A DNA stretch of 64,000 nucleotides, from assembly GCA_963575745.1 (NCBI GenBank), contig CAUYUJ010004335.1, positions 333,076 to 397,075 of the forward strand. Direction: 5' to 3'. The translations under genes were made by a program, and so were the position numbers. The DNA is from Prorocentrum cordatum. Taxonomy: Eukaryota > Sar > Dinophyceae > Prorocentrales > Prorocentraceae. Positions 27,481-35,300 of the stretch are shown here, in pieces. The stretch's first letter is position 1; the number at the start of each line of letters is the position of its first letter. The notes under the pieces were generated by a model. The model searched no databases and was not told the origin of the DNA. It worked only from the letters and a program-made list of their open reading frames with translations.

Positions 27481-30228
27481 CCCACCTCCTCAGCCCTCAG
27501 TTCCGTCGAGCCGGGTTCCGAGGGCATGTGCGTATCCGGCGGGGACATCGACAATTGCTTCTACCGCATAGGCCTACCCAGCGAGCTGCGTGAGTACTTT
27601 CCGTTGCCTGACATCGCAGCGGGGTATCTTGGGCTTTCCACGTGCGAGGGGCGCGCGGTGAGCCCCAGAGATTCGCTCGCGCCGGTGCTCACGGTGCTTC
27701 CCATGGGATGGTCGTGGGCTATGCATCTCGTTCAGATTGTGCTCGTCAACAGCCTAGTGGTGTCGGGGTTCCCCCAGCCTCAGATGATCCTCGACGGGGG
27801 GCCCGGGAAGGAGTTGAAGGATGAGGAGTCGTGCGTCGTCGCGGGGTACGTCGACAACTTTTTCGTGTTCAGCCGCTCGGCTTCGAGGGCCCAGGCGGGC
27901 CGTGACGCCATCGCTAAGCGCCTCACAACCTTGGGGCTCCTGGTCCACGAGATGTCGGACGCGTCCAAGGACGCCGAGTTCTTGGGGGTCGAGCTCGTGG
28001 GCGGTCGGAGGCTCTCGATTCGACGTCGTAACGTATGGCGACTCAGACGGGCTCTTGACATCGTTATTCGGAGACGGGTGGCTAGTGGGAAGTTGGTGGA
28101 GATCCTCTTGGGGCACCTTACGTGGGCCGGTCTCGTTCGTCGCGAGTGTCTGGCTCTGTTCTCAGATGTGTACGCTTTCCAGCACAGTGCAGGCCCCAGG
28201 CCGACGCGACTTTGGCCTGGCGTGTTGCGCGAGCTGAGCTGGATCAGAGGTATGCTGCCGCTCCTGGCTGCCGACCTGTTCGGCGCCGTGGAGCCCGCAA
28301 GTTCTCGCGTCGGAGCATCGGGCGCCTCCGAGCATGGGCTCGGCATTTGTTCACGCCTGCTGGATCCACGCACAGTGGGCTCGATCGGGCGCTGCTCGGA
28401 AAGGTGGCGCTTCAAGGTGGAGGGCTATGCACGCGCTAGACACTCTGCCCTTCACGGATATCCTCCTCCTCCTGTGGGTGCTACTTCGACTCCTACATTG
28501 ATGACTAGTAACATAGACGATTTGAAGATCTCCGTGAACCCTGAGGTTAACCCCTCGGACCTGCCCCCCAAGGCCTCGGTGGACCCCATTTACATCCTAC
28601 AGTGGGCCGGGGCTTTCAACGAGGTCCCCGAGTGGATCTTCGAGGCGGAGTCTTGGTCTACCATCTTGGCGGCTAAGGTCTTGGGCGAAGCTAACATTCT
28701 TTGTCTGGAGGGCGACGCTTTGCTGCTTGCTGCGAAACACCTGCTCCGAAGCTGTAGCAACTTTGGCACCCGCTGTCTCGTGTTTGTGGACAATCTTCTT
28801 TTGGCCCTCGCCATGGCCAAGGGCAGAGCGAACACCGTCCATCTCCAACGTGCACTTCGCAAGCTTTGTTGTCTCAGTCTTTGTTCGGGTACCAGATTTG
28901 TCAGCAGGTGGATCCCTTCAGAATGGAATGTCGCTGATGTCCCGTCCCGTGGCCATTTGGGCTGGTTCTCAGGCGGCCACGTGCCCTCTGTGCCCCGCTT
29001 CTCGCGAGAGGCGCATGGGCAGGGCCCTGCGGCGGCCGAGCGCGGCCCCTCTGCCCCGGCCTCGCCTGCCGCGCTGCCGAGCGCCCGCGGCGCTAGTGGT
29101 GGAGAGGGGCCGCGCGGCTCGCGAGGCGGTCGCGGCGCAGCCGAGCTTGGCGGGCTGAGCACGCTGGAGCGGCTTGCGATCCGGCCCTCCACGGAAGCCC
29201 TGTACGCCTCGGTGCTGAAGCGCTTCATGGACTTCTGCCAGCAGGAGGGGCTCTCGTGGACGGACACCGGCTCCCTGGACGCGGCGCTGGTGTCCTTCCT
29301 CAACCAACTGTTCTTGCTGGGCTTGGGGCCGGACGTGGGCTCGCAGACCCTGTCGGCACTGGGTCACTGGCTGCCGGAGCTGGGGCGCTCCACACGCGCG
29401 CTGTTGCCGCGGGCCGCCAGGTGCTGCGCAGCCTGGCGCCGGAGGGTGCCGGCTCAGACGCGGCTGCCGATGCCGCGGGCGGTGGCGGGTGCCATCGCAG
29501 GCCTCTTCATTCACTGGGGCCCCCCGCGGGCGGGGCTTCTCCTGCTGCTAGCGCTGGTCGCTTACCTGAGGCCGCGCGAGCTCACCGGGCTGAGAGCCCG
29601 ACACGTCGTGCCGCCGGTGGCGTCAGCAGGGGCAGCTTACTCCGCGCGGGGCCTGCTGCTGGGCGACATGGCCACCCTGCAGCCAGGCAAGACGGGGGTC
29701 TGGGGCGAGTCGGTGCTGCTGGACATGGACCCCTGGATCCTGAGGCCGCTGGCCGCCCTGAAGGGCTCGCTCGCCCCCGACGCGCTGCTTCGCGACCTGT
29801 GCCCGGCGGGCCTGAAGGCGCGCTTCGAGAGCGCCGCGCTGCAGCTCGGCCTGGCCCCTTTGCGGCCGAGCCTGCACCGGCTGCGGCACGGCGGCGCCTC
29901 CGAGGACCTGGCTCTGCAGCGCAGACCACTGGCCGCCGCGCAGAGGCGAGGCCGTTGGCAGAGCGAGACCTCGCTTCGCAGGTACAGCAAGGAGTCAAAG
30001 CTGCTGGCCATCCTCAACCTCGTGAGCCCCGAGGTGGTGTCCTTCGGCCAGTCGGTGGTGGACAACCTCGAGGCTGCCTTGCTGCGCGGTCTGGCCGACC
30101 CCAGGAGTCGCATCGTGCGGGGGCCCGCCGCGGACGCGCTGCTCCTCAGGGGAACGCCAGTGCCGCTCGCGAAGGGCTCGACCGCGCGGGCAGGCGGGCA
30201 GCCACTGCTGGGGCGGCCGCGCCGCTGA
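27478..30228 (+). CDS. RT palm, RNase H and tyrosine recombinase of the YR retroelement
   Basis: The frame continues pol; the first ATG is at 27526. RT: GGDIDNCFYRIGLP (27541 onward, motif A), LPMGWSWAMHL (27697 onward, motif B), GYVDNFFVFS (YVDN at 27847-27858, where most RTs have YxDD). RNase H: LEGDALLLAAKH near 28705, LVFVDNLLLALAMAKGR near 28780, SEWNVADVPSR near 28918, the D...D...N-x-A-D pattern of the DIRS/gypsy type. A Ser/Ala/Gly-rich linker follows, then YR: VAYLRPRELTGLR (first Arg, near 29560), KTGVWGESVLLD (Lys), HRLRHGGAS near 29872, and RGRWQSETSLRRYSK with the nucleophile Tyr at 29983-29985. All four R-H-R-Y positions are present, so the recombinase may be intact. Product: cDNA synthesis, RNA removal and integration. 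Confidence 0.85.
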   Translation, partial: PPTSSALSSVEPGSEGMCVSGGDIDNCFYRIGLPSELREYFPLPDIAAGYLGLSTCEGRAVSPRDSLAPVLTVLPMGWSWAMHLVQIVLVNSLVVSGFPQPQMILDGGPGKELKDEESCVVAGYVDNFFVFSRSASRAQAGRDAIAKRLTTLGLLVHEMSDASKDAEFLGVELVGGRRLSIRRRNVWRLRRALDIVIRRRVASGKLVEILLGHLTWAGLVRRECLALFSDVYAFQHSAGPRPTRLWPGVLRELSWIRGMLPLLAADLFGAVEPASSRVGASGASEHGLGICSRLLDPRTVGSIGRCSERWRFKVEGYARARHSALHGYPPPPVGATSTPTLMTSNIDDLKISVNPEVNPSDLPPKASVDPIYILQWAGAFNEVPEWIFEAESWSTILAAKVLGEANILCLEGDALLLAAKHLLRSCSNFGTRCLVFVDNLLLALAMAKGRANTVHLQRALRKLCCLSLCSGTRFVSRWIPSEWNVADVPSRGHLGWFSGGHVPSVPRFSREAHGQGPAAAERGPSAPASPAALPSARGASGGEGPRGSRGGRGAAELGGLSTLERLAIRPSTEALYASVLKRFMDFCQQEGLSWTDTGSLDAALVSFLNQLFLLGLGPDVGSQTLSALGHWLPELGRSTRALLPRAARCCAAWRRRVPAQTRLPMPRAVAGAIAGLFIHWGPPRAGLLLLLALVAYLRPRELTGLRARHVVPPVASAGAAYSARGLLLGDMATLQPGKTGVWGESVLLDMDPWILRPLAALKGSLAPDALLRDLCPAGLKARFESAALQLGLAPLRPSLHRLRHGGASEDLALQRRPLAAAQRRGRWQSETSLRRYSKESKLLAILNLVSPEVVSFGQSVVDNLEAALLRGLADPRSRIVRGPAADALLLRGTPVPLAKGSTARAGGQPLLGRPRR

Positions 30229-31064
30229 CCGCCTCCGACGGCGACGTCGCTCGGCACCTGCACCGCCGCTTTGCCGCCGAGATCCAGCGGCCAGGCCGGC
30301 AGAAGCGAATCCTGCCTCACCGCTGCTTCTCAGAGCTCTTCGGTGGGTCAGGCTCTCTGGCTCAGGCCTTCAGGCGGCGAGGCGGCGCCGCCCTTTCCCT
30401 GGACTGGGCTCACGGTGCCGTAGAGGATCATTTACGGCCAGCCTTTTTCAGAGTCGTCAAAGGTTGGATTACCTCGAATGCGCTGTATGGTGTGTTTTTG
30501 GGAACGCCTTGTACGTCCTGGCCTCGTGCCGTTCGGATTGGTCTTCGTACCTCTCGCGAGCCCATGGGCGCGCCTGACCTGTCAGAGCGCCACCAGCGCA
30601 TGGTCGACATCGGCAACTCGTCTCTGACCCTCTCAGTTGCCATCATTCACCTTTGTCGTAAGCATGGCATCCCTGTTGGCTTGGAGAATCCTCGCTCCTC
30701 AATCCTGCGGCTTGCGCCGCCCCTTGCCTCTCTCCTCAATGCCGAGGACCGTCGGATCCCCCACTTCGACCAATGCGCTTTTGGTTCCTCTTGGAAGAAG
30801 GCTACCACCGTGGCGCTGTGGGGCGCTGGTCTCTGTGATGACCTTTGTCGGGCTTGCGGTGGCCGCCGAGGAATTTGTGGGCACACCAAGCTCCCGCATG
30901 TGATCCATGTAGGTCGAGATCCCGGGGCCCCTGCAAAGCGCACGGCCCTCGCGGCCGCGTACCCCAAGAAGATGGCTGCTGTTGTGGCCCAGCAATTGCT
31001 TGAGGTTGCCCAGAACCTGGAGTCCTCCAAGTCGTTCGGAAAGGCGTGGGAGTTGGCGGCCTGA
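30190..31064 (+). CDS. Cytosine-methyltransferase-like domain of the YR retroelement
   Basis: Overlaps the end of the YR frame in a shifted register and has no early ATG, so it is probably expressed as a fusion through frameshifting, or the shift is a mutation. Motifs: CFSELFGGSGSLAQAF (SAM-binding loop, near 30326), LGTPCTSWPRA (PC with the candidate catalytic Cys, near 30500), VGLENPRSS (in place of ENV, near 30680), HFDQCAFGSSWKKAT (near 30765), then a Cys/His-rich CRACGGRRGICGHTKLPH and AAAYPKKMAAVVAQQL at the end. The F-x-G-x-G, PC and EN motifs in order suggest a C5-type DNA methyltransferase fold. Cytosine methyltransferases captured by retrotransposons are reported in algae and dinoflagellates. 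Classical DIRS elements instead carry an adenine methyltransferase, so the class should be verified. Confidence 0.65.
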
Positions 31065-31101
31065 CGGCCATTTCACCACGCGGGAGATTGGGGACGGGTT
31101 T

Positions 31102-31301
31102 GGCGTGCAGATCGCCAGCCTGCTGGCCTATTCTCTTGCCGGTGGTCGAACAGCGTCGACTTCGCCATCGCCGCAGTGTCTCTATAAAAAGGTTGGGGCC
31201 CTAACTGAACCTCGCACCATTGCTTGTAGTCCTTTGGGTGTCTCGTTGGGTCCCGAGCTTTCTCAGTCTCCAGCCTGGCGTCGAGGAGCGTTTCTGGTGC
31301 T
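31102..31301 (+). repeat. Split direct repeat B1
   Basis: 200 bp starting GGCGTGCAGATCGCCAGCC and ending GTTTCTGGTGCT. It matches 31420-31619 without gaps and contains CTATAAAAAGG, a TATA-like box, near 31183. Confidence 0.92.
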
Positions 31302-31371
31302 CCCCACATTTCAATGTTTAAGCAAGAAGAAGAGAGGAGGGACGCCGAACCGCAACGTTCGGCTCAAGCGA
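31302..31371 (+). repeat. Split direct repeat A2
   Basis: Identical to A1 at 24784-24853 and directly joined to B1. A 48-bp spacer separates it from B2. Confidence 0.95.
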
Positions 31372-31419
31372 CCCGACCCTCCCACCCTAATTCGGTATAT
31401 GTTTCTCCGTTGGGGGGTT

Positions 31420-31617
31420 GGCGTCCAGATCGCCAGCCTGCTGGCCTATTCTCTTGCCGGTGGTCGAACAGCGTCGTTTTCGCCATCGCCGCAGTGTATC
31501 TATAAAAAGGTTGGGGCCCTAAGTGAACTTCGCACCAATGCTTGTAGTCCTTGGGGTGTCTCGTTGGGTCCCGAGCTTTCTCAGTCTCCAGCCTGGCGTC
31601 GAGGAGCGTTTCTGGTG

Positions 31618-31619
<2 letters not shown>
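31420..31619 (+). repeat. Split direct repeat B2, right end of the YR retroelement
   Basis: Matches B1; ends GTTTCTGGTGCT where the flanking (TA)n begins. A TATA-like CTATAAAAAGG is repeated near 31500, so both B copies carry a possible promoter element. Confidence 0.92.

Positions 31620-31662
<43 letters not shown>
31620..31662. repeat. (TA)n tract at the right edge of the YR retroelement
   Basis: About 42 bp of perfect TA. Confidence 0.95.
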
Positions 31663-31663
<1 letters not shown>

Positions 31664-31735
31664 CGGTCCTTTCCGGGTGCCCGGCGGGACGGGCCGAAGC
31701 CCCACGGGTAGCCCTGTTGGAATGATACCGGAGAA

Positions 31736-31885
31736 AAGCCCCAATCAGGGCTATAGGGCTAGGGGGCTATAGGGCTAATGAGCTATAGGGCTATAGAGCT
31801 ATAGGGCTATAGAGTTGTAGGGCTATAGGGCTACTGGGCTATAGGGCTATAGGGCTATAGGGCTTAGGGCTATAGGGCTATAGGG
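31736..31885. repeat. GCTATAGG minisatellite
   Basis: About 16 copies of an 8-9-bp unit (GGGCTATAG with AGCTATAGGG and GAGTTGTAGGG variants). It contains TAGGG but not the TTTAGGG telomere unit. Confidence 0.9.
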
Positions 31886-32040
31886 CACCCCCGGGCACCC
31901 CCGGGCACTCTCGGGCACCCCCGGGCACGCCCGGGCACCCCAGCACCCGGACACCCTGGCACCCGGGCACCCCCCGGCACCCCCCGGGCACCTGTGCCTT
32001 GGACACCCCCGAACACCCGGGCACCCGGGCGTGCAGCGAA
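31886..32040. repeat. CCCGGGCAC minisatellite
   Basis: Imperfect GGGCACCCCC units directly abutting the previous minisatellite, degenerating rightwards. Confidence 0.85.
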
Positions 32041-32225
32041 AATCGGCGACTAACCGAACCTAACCATATGAATCCGCTAGGACCCCTACAGAGGCAAGCT
32101 CTGACTGGGGAAAACGATCCAAACAAAAGGCCGCAGGATTTAGCATGCCAGGCACCCCTGTGACAAGCACAGGGGGCGGCGGATTTACTGGTGCTCGGCC
32201 CATCCGGTCACCGTGCCTTGGTTGT
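32041..32225. other. Short gene-free stretch
   Basis: Between the minisatellite and the next CTTGGG-type array; nothing recognised. Confidence 0.5.
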
Positions 32226-32840
32226 TGGTCAGAGGTCCCTTGGTTGCCTGTGGGGACCTAGTGGGAGGCGTCTCGGTAACCTCTTGGAGGCGGTTTTGAT
32301 GTGTCTTCGAGGTCTTAGGGCCTGATTTGGGCCTCTCGGGGGCCTCCTGGATCCCGTGGGGGGTTCTGATTCTTGAGGGCTTGCTTGCGGTCTCGGAAGT
32401 TGCCGTGGGGAGAGCCCGAAGTTTCGATTCCTGTTCCCGTTCTACGGCGTCGCTTGGGCCCCCTTGTGACCCTATTGAGCCGTCTTGGATGACTCTTGGG
32501 CTGTCTTGCAGCCCTCTTGGGCCATCTGGGGCCCTCTTCGGGACCTCTTGGGCTTTCTTGGGGCGATGTCTCGGGCCGTCTTGGAGCGCCGGAAGCCAGA
32601 AAAGCGCGAGAACGCTAAATCTTCCAACAACCTGAAGAACATGAATGGTTTTAGTCTGTTGAAGCCCTCGTGGGTGGCCTTTGGAGTCCTCTTGGAGCGT
32701 CTTGGGGGCCATCTTGGCCGTCAGAAGGCCATCTTGCGCGTCTTGCAGCGATCTTCTGGCCATTCGGAGCGCTCTTGGACCGTCTTTGAGGCCTCTTTGG
32801 GCCGTCCCGGCCCGTTTCCGGGCCCTCATGGCTCCGAAGA
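32226..32840 (+). repeat. CTTGGGCC-type satellite array, forward orientation (copy 4)
   Basis: Same unit family as 19085-20770, with the linker GCGCGAGAACGCTAAATC at about 32605 followed by TTCCAACAACCTGAAG. Confidence 0.85.
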
Positions 32841-32928
32841 AGTCACGCGAGAACATGCGCCAGTACGCGCCGCTGCCTGGGAAATTTGGGAATTTCGGGC
32901 CCAGGCGCTTTGATATTCATTCAATCAG

Positions 32929-33209
32929 GACAGGACGGAGAACTGAAGGGACCTGCGGGCATTCCAACTCGTTGCTCGCGGCACGGTGGCAGAAGTAATT
33001 TCGTATCGTTGGGACTGAAAGCGTACGACTACATCCCCCAATTGTTCGCACTCCACCCCTCCATCTTCGCCAGGCCCGTCAAGGGTGAGTTGCTCCGATT
33101 AATACTGGCAGACACGACAGGGAGGACTGTTTCAACTCACACGGAGCAGGTGTTGTTTTCCATGAAAGAGCCCAGAGCACGGGGCTACAACATGAAGCAA
33201 GTCGGCCAG
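32929..33209 (+). CDS. Putative host exon (first of a pair)
   Basis: An open segment preceded by a pyrimidine-rich TTCATTCAATCAG acceptor and ending at CCAG|GTAAGA. The translation is non-repetitive: FVSLGLKAYDYIPQLFALHP, then FARPVKGELLRLILADTTGR, EQVLFSMKEPRARGYNM and KQVGQ. It ends in phase 0. The next exon-like segment (33471) also begins in phase 0 in the same register. No family is recognised. A GGTGAGTTGC inside (33084-33093) could be an alternative donor. The left boundary is the least certain; upstream sequence is satellite, so further 5' exons, if any, lie elsewhere. Confidence 0.4.
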
Positions 33210-33470
33210 GTAAGATGTATCTTTCAATCCGATGGCGGGCGGAATGCGATCGCCAGCATGTGCTGAAGAGGCAGCAGCAGGTGGTCAAATATACATACAT
33301 GTTCTCGTGTACACGTATTTGGTGTCATTTCCACCTGCGCTTGGGGTTGGAGAGAGTGCGCCCCCAACGGCATTCTGAAACGCAGCCAACACCCTGTCTG
33401 ACAAGTTGGGGGCGCAGTGAGGGCGCCCACGGTTCAGAGTATGCAGGAGCATCTTCAGACTTCTGTGTAG

Positions 33471-33689
33471 GCACCCGTGGCGGATTTTGTTTGTCACCGC
33501 CCTTTCTCGGGGCGTTGTGCGTCGCGTGGTCGCAGACCCGGCAGGAGACTCGAGGAAGGTGAGGCGATTGCAGAGAACAAGTTCATCGACATTTGCAGCG
33601 CGCCGGAGGAGCAGGACGACCAGGAGCCGATGGGGAGCTCCCAGTTGCCCCAGTTGCCCTCCTGGCGAAAACGCTCCACTGCCGTTAAC
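33471..33689 (+). CDS. Putative host exon (second of a pair)
   Basis: 219 bp (73 codons) bounded by CTTCTGTGTAG and AAC|GTAAGC. The intervening intron 33210-33470 is 261 bp with GTAAGA...TAG ends, and both junctions are phase 0. The peptide reads APVADFVCHRPFSGRCASRG, then RRLEEGEAIAENKFIDIC, SAPEEQDDQEPMG and SWRKRSTAVN: an acidic, low-structure stretch. No domain is recognised. The matching phase across two GT-AG junctions is the main evidence; similar signals can arise by chance. Confidence 0.4.
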
Positions 33690-34790
33690 GTAAGCCCGCT
33701 CAGCACGCCCCTCCCTCCAGGATCCCGAGGAAGGCCTTGCTGAGAACAGGAGGGTCCTGCAGAGGCCCTTCCGTCACTGCCTCCCTCCTTCCTTTTCCCC
33801 CTCTTTCGCTGCCTCCTCCATTCTCTCCGCGCCCCCCCCCTTCCTCCGTCCTTCGCCCGTCCTCCCTTCGCTCTCCCTCCTCCCTCCCTTGCCCGTCCTC
33901 CTCATTCACTTTCTCCCTCCCCCCTTTATCACCAGGGGGAATGAGGAAGAGGCGTCCCCCCGCCAGCAGCATTTAGCTGTACTCTGTAGAGCCTGTACTT
34001 GGATTCAAAGATGGGCCCAGCGACTTGTTCACGCTGGACTGTAGTGCTGTAGAAGTTCGCCCACGTGGTCGACGGAGGAGATGCAGCATCCGCAGGTCAC
34101 TCCTCTTCCTCATCCTACTTCTTCTCTGCTCCTCGTCCCCATCCGCCTTCTCCTTCTCCTGTAACCTCCCATGAAGGAAGAGGGATGGCCAGGAGGGAGG
34201 AGGGAGGATGGATGTAGCCGCAGCCCTGGAGCCACTCGCAGCTGCTTTGGGTAAGGTCTTCCACCAGGCTAAATTTGTTCAACGATGCACGGCAATTTAT
34301 AATGTTGGCTCCCAGGAGGTCCGATGCGACCGTCTTGGCCTTTCCTCGCGTGTGCGGTGCAATGGCCGACGCCATATTTGATTGATGGCAGCGGAGGTCC
34401 ACGCTACTGGTTGCGTGAACATCGACCCCTAATCGAACAGAAAACACACGACCGTCCATTATTTTTGTTGACGACGCGTCGCGCATCCCCTCCAACCCGT
34501 CCGACACCAGGCTTCCGTGGAGTTGGCCTGATCAGGGGTCTGTAGCATAATGTGTTCCAGCAGTGAACCACATCCGTCTTCGCTGGTTTCTGGAAGGACG
34601 AGGAGGAAGAAGCCCAGGAAGATGGAGGGAGGTGGATCAAGCGGAACATGCGAACACCGTACATAATTACAAAGGCGGGTCGGAGTTTCATGACAGGTTT
34701 GTGAGCGTCGCTCAGCCCACTGTAAGCATCTCCTCACTGAATTGGTTAATCTGTAGGTCGTTGTGTCGTGCGCTTTTACGGGCGCTGTTG
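33690..34790. other. Intron-like or intergenic DNA with weak exon candidates
   Basis: Pyrimidine-rich CCTCCC run at 33760-33940. Two weak exon-like segments are visible. One at about 33992-34085 reads LGFKDGPSDLFTLDCSAVEV. The other, at about 34564-34710, ends CCCACT|GTAAGC and reads WREVDQAEHANTVHNYKGGS then EFHDRFVSVAQPT. Phases do not link them cleanly to the exon ending at 33689, so they are noted and not joined. Confidence 0.3.
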
Positions 34791-35300
34791 CCTCCGGGGC
34801 CATCGTGGGGCCTTCTTGGAGGCCTCTTTGGGCCCTCTTCTTGTTCTCTCGGGCCCCTCTTGGGCCGCTCTTGGGGCTCTCTTGGAGCCCTCTTGGCGGC
34901 CTTGGGGGCCCTCCTGGGGCCAACCCGAGAGGACATCGATCAACCGAAGGGGGTCTTCGATTTGGACCAGCCCCGTCGGAACCCTCAGAATAACCTTTCG
35001 CGGCCCTCTTCGGGCGTTCTTGGGACGGTTTTGGGCGCTCTTGGGGCCGTATTGGGACTCTCGTGGGCCATCTTGGAGCCATGCTGACGCGCTAATCAGA
35101 AGCGAAATGGCGAGAAGGCAAACTACATTGTGATCGTGTGGGGGGGCCTTGGAAGGCTCGGAGGGTACTGGGAGCCGTCTTGAGGTGGTCTTGAGGCCTC
35201 CTGGAGGTATTGTACGAGCTATCTTGATCTATGTTGGGTTATGCGATCGTGGAGGCCATCTTGGGTTCTCGGGGGCCCTCTTGGAGCCATCTTGTGGCAA
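34790..35300 (+). repeat. CTTGGG-type satellite array, forward orientation (copy 5)
   Basis: CTCTTGGGCC, CTTGGAGCC and CTTGGGGGCC units, with a non-repeat insert at about 34925-35000 and GAAATGGCGAGAAGGCAAAC near 35101 resembling the family linker. Confidence 0.8.

Larger units (their letters stand above)
24784..31619 (+). mobile_element. Tyrosine-recombinase retroelement with split direct repeats (Ngaro/PAT-like organisation)
   Basis: A 6.8-kb element. Terminal repeat A1 (24784-24853) is identical over 70 bp to A2 (31302-31371); B1 (31102-31301) matches B2 (31420-31619) without gaps. The order A1-ORFs-B1-A2-B2 is the split-direct-repeat arrangement known from Ngaro/PAT-type DIRS-order retrotransposons, which integrate by YR recombination and make no target-site duplication. 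Coding order on the plus strand: Cys-rich membrane ORF, gag-like, RT, RNase H, YR, cytosine-methyltransferase-like domain. Both outer edges are (TA)n. Two in-frame TGA codons in gag and a frame break in a C6 run in pol suggest this copy is slightly decayed but recent. Confidence 0.85.

Noticed and set aside
29256-30190. Plus-strand frame overlapping the YR domain in another register
   Set aside because: The overlapping register carries all recombinase motifs. Only the part after about 30190 is genuine (methyltransferase-like).
31736-31885. Telomeric repeat
   Set aside because: The unit is GCTATAGG-like, not TTTAGGG, and lies internally.
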